This document shows positions 1-8,629 of a stretch of DNA of 64,000 bases, one piece after another. This DNA is from Planomicrobium stackebrandtii (GTDB lineage: Bacteria > Bacillota > Bacilli > Bacillales_A > Planococcaceae). Numbering within the stretch: the stretch's first letter is position 1; each line of letters opens with the position of its first letter. The notes below the pieces were generated by a model, which did not search any database, was not told where the DNA came from, and worked only from the letters and a program-made list of their open reading frames with translations. The stretch is from assembly GCF_030814955.1 (NCBI RefSeq), contig NZ_JAUSWB010000004.1, positions 124,001-188,000 on the forward strand. Direction: 5' to 3'. The translations under genes and the position numbers were made by a program.

Positions 1-201
1 ATTCCAGGACCAAAACGGCAACACGCCCGTTCTGATGAGATCATGGAACAAATTGAAAAAATGGACGTATTGATTGGAGGCATCGCCACCAGCTGCTAGG
101 AAAAAATAGCCGTTGGCAGGAATTTTATAAAAAATTAGAACTCCTATAAACAAAACAAGAATTATGAGCAAGACAAGATGGAAATCGATTTTCTTTGGCA
201 T
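1..201 (-). CDS. YfhO family membrane protein, N-terminal fragment
   Basis: Reading the minus strand from the ATG at 201 gives 67 codons that run off the window start. The protein opens with basic residues, then a hydrophobic segment (about residues 8-27), then a GGDAS...QYVHFFN...DLIRTG.LPFWSW pattern. This pattern is typical of the first loop of YfhO-type multispanning proteins, which in Bacillus are linked to lipoteichoic acid glycosylation together with CsbB-type transferases. A GAGGTG ribosome binding site lies about 9 bases upstream of the ATG. Only the first transmembrane segment and part of the first loop are present. The identification rests on this motif and on the nearby cell-wall polymer genes. 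Confidence 0.72.
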   Translation of the reverse strand, partial: MPKKIDFHLVLLIILVLFIGVLIFYKIPANGYFFLAAGGDASNQYVHFFNLFHDLIRTGVLPFWSWN

Positions 202-442
202 GAAAACGACACCTCGTTTAAACGATTGATGGCAACTTGTGTTTTGCTGGATTAGCTATTAATATACATGAAATTCAGGTATTTATCAGCAGTAACTGCT
301 GTGGCCAAGAAGGTTAAGTGAAATAAGATGATTTTGAAGAAAGAATTTAGTATATCCTTACATAATATTCGGCGATAATGGGTAAAGAAGTATATTGAAC
401 GGCAACTGCTTAGTTGCCAAGTTGAAACTGGAGGATGAGCAG

Positions 443-994
443 ATGAGAAAGATGAACCGGGGAATGATTACCTCATTAAGTGCAATTGGCGTGGCTCAGG
501 CATTAAAAATTGTCACCCATAAAACAGTGACAGGAAACTGGGATTGGAAACAAGCCTTTACAACAGGTGGAATGCCGAGTTCCCACTCAGCAGGAGTATC
601 TGCACTGGCTTCATATGTCGCCGCCAATAAAGGGGCGCGCCACACGGAAACAGCATTGGCCATTGTTTTTGGCGTAATCGTCATGTATGATGCGCAAGGC
701 ATTCGCCGCCATACTGGAGAGATTGCACGATTGGTTAATGACCTGGAAGACAGCTTTGTAAAATTCTCTGGAGAATTCCCGAGTTTTGAATTTATTGAAC
801 GCGAAAAGGATCTAAAGGAACTTCTTGGCCATCAGCCGGTTGAAGTAGTTGCCGGCGCGGCTTTTGGTACAGTTCTTGGATTGGTTTCAGCAGCGATTGA
901 GAACCGTGTGCGTGAAATCGAAGAAAAAGAAAATCGTTCTAAAGCTAAATTGCCATACGACGGCCGCAGCCGCAGATTGACGCGGTCCAATTAA
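443..994 (+). CDS. Divergent PAP2 family protein (YuiD-like)
   Basis: A 183-residue membrane protein of the divergent PAP2 (acid phosphatase/vanadium-dependent haloperoxidase-related, YuiD) family. The family signature GGMPSSHSAGVSAL and the later YDAQGIRRHTGEIA segment with its Arg and His residues are visible. In PAP2 enzymes such residues bind phosphate on lipid substrates; the substrate of YuiD-like proteins is not known. I chose the ATG at 443 because a GGAGG at 430-434 stands 8 bases before it; the longer open frame from 395 lacks a ribosome binding site. It is longer than B. subtilis YuiD (158 residues), mostly through a charged C-terminal tail. It is monocistronic and ends at a hairpin terminator. 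Confidence 0.85.
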   Translation: MRKMNRGMITSLSAIGVAQALKIVTHKTVTGNWDWKQAFTTGGMPSSHSAGVSALASYVAANKGARHTETALAIVFGVIVMYDAQGIRRHTGEIARLVNDLEDSFVKFSGEFPSFEFIEREKDLKELLGHQPVEVVAGAAFGTVLGLVSAAIENRVREIEEKENRSKAKLPYDGRSRRLTRSN

Positions 995-995
995 A

Positions 996-1034
996 AAAGA
1001 CAGCCTTTCCTTCCGGGATGGCTGTCTTTTTTCT
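996..1034 (+). terminator. Rho-independent terminator after the PAP2 gene
   Basis: AAAAAAGACAGCC pairs with GGCTGTCTTTTTT around a loop of about 15 bases, starting directly after the stop codon of the PAP2-family gene. Confidence 0.85.
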
Positions 1035-1051
1035 GTCCAAATATCGGGCGA

Positions 1052-1177
1052 CCGCACCTCAAAAGGCAAAGTCCGCACCTCAAAGTGAGTTAACCGCACC
1101 TCAAAGGGCAAAGTCCGCACCTCAAAGGGGGATAACCGCACCTCGAAGGGCAAAGACCGCACCTCAAAGAGTAATAA
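1052..1177. repeat. Six-copy 21-bp tandem repeat (CCGCACCTCRAA core)
   Basis: Six copies of CCGCACCTCAAA (one with G for A) start at 1052, 1073, 1094, 1115, 1136 and 1157, exactly 21 bases apart. The 9 bases between cores vary but alternate between GGCAAAGT-like and AG/TTAA-like forms. The array begins about 20 bases after a terminator. An array of the same unit and copy number in the opposite orientation is at 27025-27138. The minus strand is open across it and would encode FEVR-rich heptads, but there is no supporting ribosome binding site. Confidence 0.9.
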
Positions 1178-1397
1178 AGTAAACCAGATTGCGGTTTCTG
1201 CAGGAACGCCCAGTAAGATTGATCCGGCGAAGTTTTCAGCGAGTGGTCTGCACTTCAATAGCAAAAGATGCTTCTTCATACTCTCTTTGTAAAGTGCAGG
1301 TTAAGAAATTCTAAAGACTCCTGAAAAGGGATTGCGGCGTTTGGCAGATGGTATATGCTGACTGTAGAGCCTAATCACCTTGAAGGAGGAAGATCTT

Positions 1398-1796
1398 TTG
1401 AAAACTTCGTTTTTGAAAATGTCTGTTCCTGTTCTCGCCCTTGGATTTGTTTTGATGCCGCAAGTCAATACCCAGGCTTACATTGCACTAAAAGCCCCGG
1501 CCTCCGAAGAACAACAGCAAGCCGGCAAGCCAGTAACAGGTACCTTGGAATTAGGTCCTTATCAGAAACAATTAGACGCACTCGAAGAAGATCTTCAGGC
1601 ACTGGTTGCGGAACTGGGTGATGAAGAAACTATCAGCTTTGAGCAATATCAAGAGTACCAGACCATACTGGACGGATTGATCATGAAATTAAATACGGTG
1701 TCCCAGGAGATAGAATCAGAATCTCCAGCCATAAACCACAACTTTCAAAAACTGCTGATTGTTCAGGAAAAGATCCATGAAATTGACGTGAAATAG
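1398..1796 (+). CDS. Small secreted protein of unknown function
   Basis: A 132-residue protein starting at a TTG, preceded by GAAGGAGGAAG with ideal spacing. The N-terminus has a signal-peptide pattern: a short basic start, a hydrophobic core ending in LALGFVLMP, and an AYIALKAPA region where cleavage could occur. The mature part is acidic and rich in Glu, Gln and Leu with heptad-like spacing (QKQLDALEEDLQALVAEL), suggesting a helical or coiled-coil protein outside the membrane. I do not recognise a family. It stands alone between the 21-bp repeat array and a strong terminator. Confidence 0.62.
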   Translation: MKTSFLKMSVPVLALGFVLMPQVNTQAYIALKAPASEEQQQAGKPVTGTLELGPYQKQLDALEEDLQALVAELGDEETISFEQYQEYQTILDGLIMKLNTVSQEIESESPAINHNFQKLLIVQEKIHEIDVK

Positions 1797-1805
1797 ATGA
1801 TAAAT

Positions 1806-1850
1806 CCAAAGAAACCGCAGCTGCCACTCTGACAGCTGCGGTTTCTTTGG
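1806..1850. terminator. Strong hairpin terminator
   Basis: A perfect 18-base stem (CCAAAGAAACCGCAGCTG with its complement) around a 9-base loop, just after the secreted-protein gene. The T-rich 3' side of the stem supplies the U-run; the symmetric form could act on both strands. Confidence 0.85.
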
Positions 1851-1860
1851 GTGCTCATAA

Positions 1861-2113
1861 GAGTCCTGTTCAAGATGTTATTTACAGACCTGCTCATGAC
1901 TCAAAATTATAAAAATTACGAAATGAAAGCAAGCCTAATACAAATATTCCCAGAACTATAATCTGTCACTGAAAACGAAAGTATTTCCCAATATTCATGA
2001 AAAATTTTCTGCTCAAAAAATACCTAAAATATGGTATTTTTCAGATCTGATAATACCTACTAAAAATGATAATTAATACTGCAAATTTAATAATATTTTA
2101 CATTTAGCTTGTT
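1861..2113. other. AT-rich intergenic stretch with two inverted repeats
   Basis: No gene is supported here. It contains AAAAATACC-N8-GGTATTTTT at 2016-2041, directly followed by the 10-base palindrome TCAGATCTGA at 2041-2050. These lie about 65-100 bases upstream of the promoter of the protease gene and could be regulatory sites for it; no known regulator was matched. Confidence 0.4.
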
Positions 2114-2142
2114 TTGTTAACTATTAATTTGCTATCTATGAT
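2114..2142 (+). promoter_or_regulatory. Sigma-A type promoter of the protease gene
   Basis: TTGTTA at 2114-2119 and TATGAT at 2137-2142 with a 17-base spacer. Transcription would start near 2149, leaving a leader of about 135 bases before the ATG at 2286. Confidence 0.5.
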
Positions 2143-2285
2143 AAAATCATCTTCTGAATAGATAGATTTATTACAAATAGGAAGACTTCATGACAAGTTG
2201 CAACCCTGAGTAGTTGTTTGACGTTATAAGGTTTATAATGGAAGAAATTAATGGGATTTATGCTAGTCCATCAGGAGGTACAGCG

Positions 2286-3740
2286 ATGACATGTAATAAG
2301 TGCGGGAAAGAAAATGAAGAAGGCGTAAAATTCTGTAAGGATTGTGGGAATTCACTCATGCAAAGAAGAAACAAAAAGCAAAAAAAGCGTAACTTAATGT
2401 ACGCAATCGTATTGGTATTAACTTTATTAGGTGTAGGCATTGGTTCTGCACAATTAATGGAAGACGAAGCAGAGCCAGTAGAACCGCCAAAAGAAGAACT
2501 GACTGCTGAAATAGAACCAGAGCCGGAACCAGAAGCACCGGAAGTGGAAGAAGAACCTGAAGAAGAGCCAGCAATAGAGCCAGGGATAGTGGAAAAGGTT
2601 GAAGAGCCTGAAGAAACGGTTCCAGCGGAAGAGGAAACAGCAGGTACTGTAACGAAAGTGGAAAACGTTGTGCCGCCTTCCGAACAGCCAGAAAAAGTAG
2701 AACCGAAGAAAAAAGAAAAAACAGCAATCATCAAAGAATCGCAGCAAAAAGTCTATACCATTTTGACGGAAGGTGGACAAGGATCAGGATTCCTGTTCTC
2801 TGATACCGGAATGGTCGTAACCAATGCGCATGCTGTAGCAGGTTTCACGGATGTAGTAGTCCGCAACATCAACGGCCAGGATCACCCGGGGACAGTCGTC
2901 GGCATTTCTGATGAATCCGATATTGCATTGATCCATGTTGAAGCATTTGAAGGCATTGCTCCATTGGAAGTTGAAATGGAAGCGACTGACGTGGGTACGG
3001 AAGTCATTGCACTTGGCAGCCCGGCAGGCATGGAAAACACAGCCTCGATGGGCTACTTAACCGGAATTGACCGTGATTTCTACCAGGAGTTTACTTACGA
3101 GGACATCTATCAGATTGACGCCAAAATTGCCCCGGGCAGCAGCGGCGGTCCGCTGGTTGATGCAACAACAGGCAAAGTCATCGGCATCAATTCACTGGTG
3201 ATTGAAGAAGGCGATTCGATCGGCTTTTCGATTCCAATGTATTCGATGCATGACCAATTGTCACAGTGGGTGACTGCTCCGATGTCGGCCGAGGAAGTTG
3301 CAGCCTTATTCCAAGTCTATGACGACTTTAGCGGCTATGAAGACGAAGAATATGAATACGATATTGATTTGGAAATGAAATTTGATGAAACCAATTTAAG
3401 TGAATTCATCGGTGATTTCCGCTATTATTATGAAACCTCATTGAAAGAAGAAGACTTTTTCTACGTGCAGAATCTTCTTGTCTATGAGAGCGAGATTTAC
3501 AATGGTATTTCAGAGTATATTACAGACATCGCAGGGCAGGGAATGGAGTTCAACTTCACACAGCTGGATATTGCCGGTATCGAGATTTTCGAAGACCACG
3601 CAATTGTCCACACGGAAGAAGCATTTGATCAAAAAAATGCAGCTGGTGAATGGTCCGTTCAGAAGCGCAATAAAACCTATACCATTGTAATGGATGAATA
3701 CGGATTTTATTATGTTTCCGATATAGTTAATAAGGAATAG
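2286..3740 (+). CDS. Membrane-anchored zinc-ribbon / HtrA-like serine protease / NTF2-like fusion
   Basis: A 484-residue protein with an unusual domain order. Residues 1-22 are a zinc ribbon (Cys3, Cys6, Cys17, Cys20), followed by a basic patch and one membrane span near 37-57. A long Glu/Pro-rich linker reaches about residue 150. A trypsin-like HtrA-type domain follows with His182 (TNAHAVAG), Asp212 (ESDIALI) and Ser286 (GSSGGPL), so the catalytic triad looks complete. The last 110 or so residues resemble the NTF2-like module found at the end of TcaA-type cell-wall stress proteins. There is no PDZ domain. The ATG at 2286 has AGGAGG at 2273-2278; a frame opening at 2214 has none. The ribbon should lie in the cytoplasm and the protease outside. 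Confidence 0.85.
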   Translation: MTCNKCGKENEEGVKFCKDCGNSLMQRRNKKQKKRNLMYAIVLVLTLLGVGIGSAQLMEDEAEPVEPPKEELTAEIEPEPEPEAPEVEEEPEEEPAIEPGIVEKVEEPEETVPAEEETAGTVTKVENVVPPSEQPEKVEPKKKEKTAIIKESQQKVYTILTEGGQGSGFLFSDTGMVVTNAHAVAGFTDVVVRNINGQDHPGTVVGISDESDIALIHVEAFEGIAPLEVEMEATDVGTEVIALGSPAGMENTASMGYLTGIDRDFYQEFTYEDIYQIDAKIAPGSSGGPLVDATTGKVIGINSLVIEEGDSIGFSIPMYSMHDQLSQWVTAPMSAEEVAALFQVYDDFSGYEDEEYEYDIDLEMKFDETNLSEFIGDFRYYYETSLKEEDFFYVQNLLVYESEIYNGISEYITDIAGQGMEFNFTQLDIAGIEIFEDHAIVHTEEAFDQKNAAGEWSVQKRNKTYTIVMDEYGFYYVSDIVNKE

Positions 3741-3755
3741 GGATCTGTTGATTCC

Positions 3756-3800
3756 AAAGCCGCCTCGTAGAATCACTTGATTCTACGAGGCGGCTTTTTT
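3756..3800. terminator. Hairpin terminator after the protease gene
   Basis: A stem of about 19 pairs, AAGCCGCCTCGTAGAATCA with its complement and a very short loop, followed by a T run. Confidence 0.88.
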
Positions 3801-3857
3801 GTTGCTAAAAAGAATCGGAAAGTCGCATGTTTTTGTGGCAAGATGTGTTTTTTACAG

Positions 3858-3863
3858 TATAAT
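3858..3863 (+). promoter_or_regulatory. Candidate -10 box upstream of galE
   Basis: A consensus TATAAT 65 bases before the galE start. The best -35 candidate, TTGTGG at 3833, is 19 bases away, so the promoter is only tentatively placed. Confidence 0.35.
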
Positions 3864-3927
3864 AGAATCAATTGTATTTATCTAAATATTCCAATTTATA
3901 AAAAACTTTTAAAAAAGAGGGATGTAT

Positions 3928-4938
3928 ATGGCGGTGTTAGTAACTGGGGGAGCGGGATTTATCGGCAGCCATGCAACGGTCGAATTGCTTGAAAATGATT
4001 ATGAAGTGGTGGTTGTAGATAATCTATCAAATAGCCAACTGGCATCAATAGAGCGCATTAAAGAAATGACTGGCAAAGAGTTCGTGTTTCACCAAGTGGA
4101 TTTGCTGGATTACCAAGCTTTGGACGATGTTTTTTCCCAGTATGATATATCTGCAGTCATGCACTTTGCGGGGTACAAAGCAGTCGGGCAATCGGTCCAA
4201 ATGCCGCTCAGCTACTACAACAATAATATTAGCGGTACGCTGACATTATGTGAAATTATGCTGAAGCATAAAGTGGAGAAATTGGTCTTTAGTTCTTCCG
4301 CAACGGTATACGGCCAGCCGGAACGAGTGCCGATCGAAGAATCGTTTTCTTTGTCAGCTACAAATCCTTACGGACGCACTAAATTGATGATTGAAGAAAT
4401 TCTACGGGATTTGGCAGTTTCCAATCCTTCTTTCCGGATTGCTATTTTGCGCTACTTCAATCCCATCGGTGCCCATCCCAGCGGCAAATTAGGCGAAGAT
4501 CCAAGAGGAGTGCCAAACAATCTGATTCCGTTTATTACCCAAGTTGCAATTGGCAAAAGGCAGGAGCTGCAAGTGTTTGGAGGAGATTACGATACGAGCG
4601 ATGGGACAGGTGTCCGTGATTACATTCACGTTGTGGATTTAGTAAAAGGGCATATCAAGGCACTTGAGTATTTGGACAACCATGAGGGAATCGAAACCTT
4701 CAATCTTGGGACTGGCACCGGCTACAGTGTATTGGAAATTTTACGCAGCTTTAACGAAGTGACAGGGAAAAAAATACCCTATAGAATTACAGACAGAAGA
4801 CCTGGTGATATCGGAGTCTGCTATGCCAATCCGGAAAAGGCAAAAAAACTGCTTGGTTGGCAGGCCGAGAAAAGTTTAAAAGAGATGTGCCGTGACTCCT
4901 GGAATTGGCAAGTTCTAAATCCGGATGGGTTTCACTAA
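3928..4938 (+). CDS. galE: UDP-glucose 4-epimerase
   Basis: A 336-residue member of the extended short-chain dehydrogenase family that interconverts UDP-glucose and UDP-galactose (or the N-acetyl forms) in the cytoplasm. The NAD-binding TGGAGFIGSH is at the N-terminus, SSSATVYG and the catalytic NPYGRTK (Tyr-x3-Lys) follow, and the RYFNPIGAHPSG, GVPNNLIPFI, GTGVRDYIHVVDL and RRPGD motifs are typical of GalE. I chose the ATG at 3928, spaced 7 bases from GAGG; another ATG at 3922 is too close to it. It heads the polymer locus that continues with the TagGH-like exporter, so it probably supplies a galactose-type donor for that polymer. Confidence 0.93.
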   Translation: MAVLVTGGAGFIGSHATVELLENDYEVVVVDNLSNSQLASIERIKEMTGKEFVFHQVDLLDYQALDDVFSQYDISAVMHFAGYKAVGQSVQMPLSYYNNNISGTLTLCEIMLKHKVEKLVFSSSATVYGQPERVPIEESFSLSATNPYGRTKLMIEEILRDLAVSNPSFRIAILRYFNPIGAHPSGKLGEDPRGVPNNLIPFITQVAIGKRQELQVFGGDYDTSDGTGVRDYIHVVDLVKGHIKALEYLDNHEGIETFNLGTGTGYSVLEILRSFNEVTGKKIPYRITDRRPGDIGVCYANPEKAKKLLGWQAEKSLKEMCRDSWNWQVLNPDGFH

Positions 4939-4979
4939 CAATCCTATTGTTTTCATGCAAGGTGCAGAGGGGTCGAGTT

Positions 4980-5771
4980 ATGTTCGATATTTATAAGGAA
5001 ATGTGGAAACGCCGGAAAATGATCCAGTCTCTTTCCATTCAGGAAATAAAAAGAGAATATGCAGGCACCTTGCTTGGATTTGTCTGGGGTCTAGTCAATC
5101 CGTTGATGCGAATTGCAGTCTTCTGGTTTGTATTCAGTGTAGGGGCAAGAGCTGGCGGACCGGTGGACGGGGCACCTTATTTTGCATGGCTTGCGATTGG
5201 CATGGTCGCCTGGTTTCTTTTAAATGATGGTTTCCGGCTTACGCAGAAATCATTTCGCAGCAAAAGGTCGATTATTAAGAACACGCCTTTTCCAATTGCC
5301 ATATTGCCTGCAGTCCAAATTCTGTTTTCGTACTATATTCATTTGATCCTGTTGGCGGTCGTTTTTCTATTAACCGCTTTGTCTCTTCAAACCGTTTCCC
5401 TCTATAATTTACAGCTACTATACTACGATTTTGCAGCTGTCATGCTGCTTCTGGGCATCGGCTCGATGACTGCGCCGTTGGTTGCTGTCAGCAAGGATTT
5501 TGGCCGTTTTTTGGATACGATTCTCGTCTTCCTTTTTTGGATGACTCCTATTTTTTGGTCAGCCGACAATCTCGGCATGTATGACTGGATTATCAAGCTC
5601 AACCCATTCCATTACATCGTCCAGGGCTACCGGGATTCGTTTTTCTATGAAACCGGATTCTGGGAACAGCCGGTATACACGTTCTATTTTTGGATCCTGG
5701 TCCTTATCTTTTTTCTTTTGGGAAATTACCTGCATAAGCGGATGAAGCCAATATTTCTCGATACTCTGTAA
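4980..5771 (+). CDS. Teichoic acid-type ABC transporter permease (TagG-like)
   Basis: A 263-residue ABC-2 type permease with about six membrane spans. The N-terminal amphipathic LSIQEIKREYAGTLLGFVWGLVNPL segment and the later LNPFHYIVQGYRDSFFY are typical of TagG/Wzm exporters of wall teichoic acid or O-antigen-like polymers. The start at 4980 is preceded by AGAGGGG at 4966-4972. It is followed 26 bases later by its ATPase partner. It is the first of two such permeases in the window; the second, at 24378, sits beside tagD. The two differ clearly in sequence, so the pairs probably export different polymers or are not recent duplicates. Confidence 0.88.
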   Translation: MFDIYKEMWKRRKMIQSLSIQEIKREYAGTLLGFVWGLVNPLMRIAVFWFVFSVGARAGGPVDGAPYFAWLAIGMVAWFLLNDGFRLTQKSFRSKRSIIKNTPFPIAILPAVQILFSYYIHLILLAVVFLLTALSLQTVSLYNLQLLYYDFAAVMLLLGIGSMTAPLVAVSKDFGRFLDTILVFLFWMTPIFWSADNLGMYDWIIKLNPFHYIVQGYRDSFFYETGFWEQPVYTFYFWILVLIFFLLGNYLHKRMKPIFLDTL

Positions 5772-5797
5772 GCTCGATTTCCGAAAGGCGGATTGTC

Positions 5798-7411
5798 ATG
5801 GATATAGCAGTAAGTGTCAAAGATATCACAAAAAAATACAGTTTGTATAAAGATCCATGGGGTCCGATCAAAGAAGTGGCAACACGGAAAAAACTGCATA
5901 AGGACTTTTTTGCCCTCCTCGGAGTGACACTCGATTTTCCAAAAGGCGAATCCATTGGCATTTTAGGAAAGAACGGATCCGGCAAGTCCACTTTGCTGAA
6001 AATCATTACGGGCATTACGGAGCCGACCTCTGGAAAAGTAGATGTCCAGGGTTCGATTGTGTTTCTTGATGTCAGCTCAGGAATTGATTCGGAGCTGAGC
6101 GGATATGACAATATCTTTATGAAAGGCACGCTGCTGGGCTATACAAAACAGGACATGCTGACAAAGATTGATGATATTATCGAATTTTCGGAGCTCGGGG
6201 AGTTTATTGGACAGCCCGTTAAAAATTATTCTTCCGGGATGAAAGCGAAACTTGGGTTTGCGATTTCGGTCAATGTGGATCCGGATATTCTGATTGTCGA
6301 TGAAGCGCTGGCAGTAGGAGATGCTTCGTTTCAGAAAAAATGCATGGCAAAGATGAACGATTTTAAGCTGCAAGGAAAAACAATTATCTTCGTCAGCCAT
6401 GACAACCATGCAATCGAATCGTTTTGCTCTAAAGCGGCATGGATTCATCAAGGAGAACTCATTACGTACGGCGATGCCAAATTTGTCGGGTCCATGTATG
6501 GTGAATTCATGAGTGGCCGCAAACCGATCGAGTCTATACTGGCTGAAATTCAATACGAGCATGCCATCAACCAGGTAGCTTATGCTACTAAGGAAAATGG
6601 CTTTAGCCTTCAAATAACAGGGATTTTGCGGAATCAGCAACGGAAAAACGTTCACGAACGTTTCCAGCTGGCAATCCGGGATGACCGGACAGGCGAAACC
6701 ATTATGGAAAATCTCAGTTCAGCAAACCAGGGCTTTACAGTTGATTTTAGTGAAAAAGAATTTCCCCTTTTTTTCAAGCCAGGCAAGTTCAGCTTTTGGC
6801 TGCACGAGGAGTTGGCAGAAGAGAAAGAGGTGGAGTTTTCCATCTGGGCAGGAAACGCAGCCATCTCCGAACCTCCATCAAGCGGCTATGACCGTTTTCG
6901 CTACCATTTCAACGTCCAGCAGAACAACCTGCAATTGGCCATCGAAAACATTGAGAAAGTCGAGCAGCAGGTTAATCGGATCTGGATAGAGGACGAGCTG
7001 CTCCATATCGATGGCATAGCATTTGTACGAGGCTATGAAACCAAATCGCCAGACGACCTTGCGATGAAGTTTTATTTAACGGAACTCAACACCTTTAAGC
7101 GCCATGCATTCCCAGTGACCATCAGCGAAACGGAAGAGATAACAGAAAACCCTGCGTACAATCCGCAAGGGAAAGTTTATAACTTCTCGCGTTTCCAAGT
7201 AGCAATAGACCTCAGACAACTTGAGATTGGAAGCTTTGAAAGCCATTTAAGCTACATAATGGAAAAAGAACCGCAGCATCAGCTGCTGAATCTAGTATGG
7301 GCATCAAAAGCTTCTGAATATCCAGCAGAGCCCTATTCCGCCAGTGCCTATACAGCGCACATTCAAACCGCCAATAAATACTTGCGGCTCGAGAAAAGGG
7401 CCAAGCTATAG
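5798..7411 (+). CDS. Teichoic acid-type ABC transporter ATP-binding protein with long C-terminal domain
   Basis: 537 residues. The N-terminal 240 are a TagH/Wzt-type ATPase: Walker A GKNGSGKSTLL, signature YSSGMKAKLGFA, Walker B ILIVDEALAVGD and the switch SHDNH. The remaining 300 residues are mostly beta-rich and lack the ATPase motifs. In Wzt proteins such extensions recognise the end of the exported polymer; B. subtilis TagH is also long (527 residues) but its tail differs. The neighbouring glycosyltransferases carry similar-looking beta-rich regions. The ATG has AAAGGCGG at 5784-5791. It works with the permease at 4980 to flip an undecaprenyl-linked polymer. Confidence 0.87.
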   Translation: MDIAVSVKDITKKYSLYKDPWGPIKEVATRKKLHKDFFALLGVTLDFPKGESIGILGKNGSGKSTLLKIITGITEPTSGKVDVQGSIVFLDVSSGIDSELSGYDNIFMKGTLLGYTKQDMLTKIDDIIEFSELGEFIGQPVKNYSSGMKAKLGFAISVNVDPDILIVDEALAVGDASFQKKCMAKMNDFKLQGKTIIFVSHDNHAIESFCSKAAWIHQGELITYGDAKFVGSMYGEFMSGRKPIESILAEIQYEHAINQVAYATKENGFSLQITGILRNQQRKNVHERFQLAIRDDRTGETIMENLSSANQGFTVDFSEKEFPLFFKPGKFSFWLHEELAEEKEVEFSIWAGNAAISEPPSSGYDRFRYHFNVQQNNLQLAIENIEKVEQQVNRIWIEDELLHIDGIAFVRGYETKSPDDLAMKFYLTELNTFKRHAFPVTISETEEITENPAYNPQGKVYNFSRFQVAIDLRQLEIGSFESHLSYIMEKEPQHQLLNLVWASKASEYPAEPYSASAYTAHIQTANKYLRLEKRAKL

Positions 7412-7453
7412 CTACGGCTGATGAAAGTGAATCTATTTACAAGGGGTAATCAT

Positions 7454-8629
7454 ATGGAGCGAAAGAATATCGTATTTTTAATCAATGAATTCAATAACCA
7501 TGGCGGTGCGCAGCGGGTGGCTTCTATTTTGACGGAAGAATTTATGCGGGATGGCCATAACGTTTCTATTTTAAGTGTCAACCAGCAGAAAAAGGCCCCA
7601 AGTTACTTTTCCAAAGAGGTGCCAGTCACACTCATCCATAAAGACGATTATCGTCCGCCTGCGGCGATTGAACTTTCCTCCAATTTAAAACAGGGGAAAC
7701 TAATAAAGGTATCAAAAGAGGTGAACCGCCGTTACCGCCTTCAAAAGCAGCGGGCAGATGTCAAAAAGTTTTTTGAGGCATTTGGTGATGAAGAGGTATT
7801 CGTCATAGCGATTCAAGTATACGGGATGCAATGGATGCAGCCGGTTCTTTATCAAAAAAACATTAAAGTAATCGGGCAAAGCCATGAAAGTGTGGCAGCT
7901 GCCAGAAGTTCTCAGCGTTATAAGCGGATACTTAGCCATTACCGGCAAGTTTCAAAATTCCTGCTTCTGACACAAAAAGATGAAGAGCATTTTAAAGAGG
8001 CCGGGTTCAAGAATACAGGAGTAATGTACAACCCCTCGCCATTCCGTCACCTTACCCCTCCAGAAATTTTGTACAATCATAAAAAGATTGTTTCCTCCGG
8101 CAGGCTGGTCGCTGGAAAAGGATTTGACGTTTTAATCGAATCTTTTGCGTCTGTGGCTGAGAAAATTCCCGGTTGGACGCTGCATATTTACGGAGAAGGG
8201 CCGGCGGAAGACTCACTGCAAAGCCTCATCCGTATTTTTGATCTGGAAGAGCGCGTCTTTTTGGAAGGACAGACTGAAGACATTGAAGCATCTTTGAGAG
8301 AGGCAAGCTTTTTTGTCCTGTCATCGAAAGCTGAAGGCCTTCCAATGTCATTGATTGAAGCCCAATCGTGCGGCCTGCCCTGCGTGTCTACAGACTGTGC
8401 TCCAGGCATCCGTGAAATTTTAACGGAGTATGAAGATAGCCTTATTGCACCTGTAGGAGATATCCATTTGCTTGGCAGGCACATCAAACGCCTGGCTGAA
8501 GATCCTGAACTGTTTTACTCCTACAGCAGGAATGCGTATGAAAACAGTTTGAAATTTGATAAAAAAGTTATCAAGCAGCAATGGTATAAACTGTTTGAAG
8601 AGTTGGGAGGGCGAAGAGATGGTCAATGA
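7454..8629 (+). CDS. Family 4 glycosyltransferase
   Basis: A 391-residue GT-B fold transferase. NEFNNHGGAQRVASIL near the N-terminus is the acceptor-side glycine motif, GRLVAGKGFDVLIES marks the start of the second domain, and SSKAEGLPMSLIEAQSCGLPCV gives the E-x7-E nucleotide-sugar motif of GT4 enzymes. It should add a sugar to the teichoic acid-like polymer of this locus; donor and acceptor cannot be read from sequence. I chose the ATG at 7454, preceded by AAGGGG at 7441-7446, over an upstream ATG at 7421. Its last 11 bases overlap the start of the next gene, indicating translational coupling. Confidence 0.86.
   Translation: MERKNIVFLINEFNNHGGAQRVASILTEEFMRDGHNVSILSVNQQKKAPSYFSKEVPVTLIHKDDYRPPAAIELSSNLKQGKLIKVSKEVNRRYRLQKQRADVKKFFEAFGDEEVFVIAIQVYGMQWMQPVLYQKNIKVIGQSHESVAAARSSQRYKRILSHYRQVSKFLLLTQKDEEHFKEAGFKNTGVMYNPSPFRHLTPPEILYNHKKIVSSGRLVAGKGFDVLIESFASVAEKIPGWTLHIYGEGPAEDSLQSLIRIFDLEERVFLEGQTEDIEASLREASFFVLSSKAEGLPMSLIEAQSCGLPCVSTDCAPGIREILTEYEDSLIAPVGDIHLLGRHIKRLAEDPELFYSYSRNAYENSLKFDKKVIKQQWYKLFEELGGRRDGQ

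Noticed and set aside
1..99. Plus-strand open frame of 32 residues ending at 99
   Set aside because: The minus strand across the same bases encodes a clear YfhO-type N-terminus with ribosome binding site, so the plus-strand frame is a shadow.
241..321. Short plus-strand frame MKFRYLSAVTAVAKKVK
   Set aside because: 17 codons without a ribosome binding site in the divergent region before the PAP2 gene; not supportable.
1052..1177. CRISPR array
   Set aside because: A 21-base period with a 12-base core and 9-base gaps is too short, and there are no cas genes.
887..1279. Minus-strand frame with FEVR heptad repeats
   Set aside because: It runs through the terminator and into the end of the PAP2 gene; the repeats come from the 21-bp DNA array, whose period is a multiple of three. 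No ribosome binding site was seen.
2258..2780. Three long minus-strand frames rich in Ser or Phe/Leu
   Set aside because: They are antisense to the Glu/Pro-rich linker of the protease; the repeated GAA and CCA codons remove stops from the other strand.
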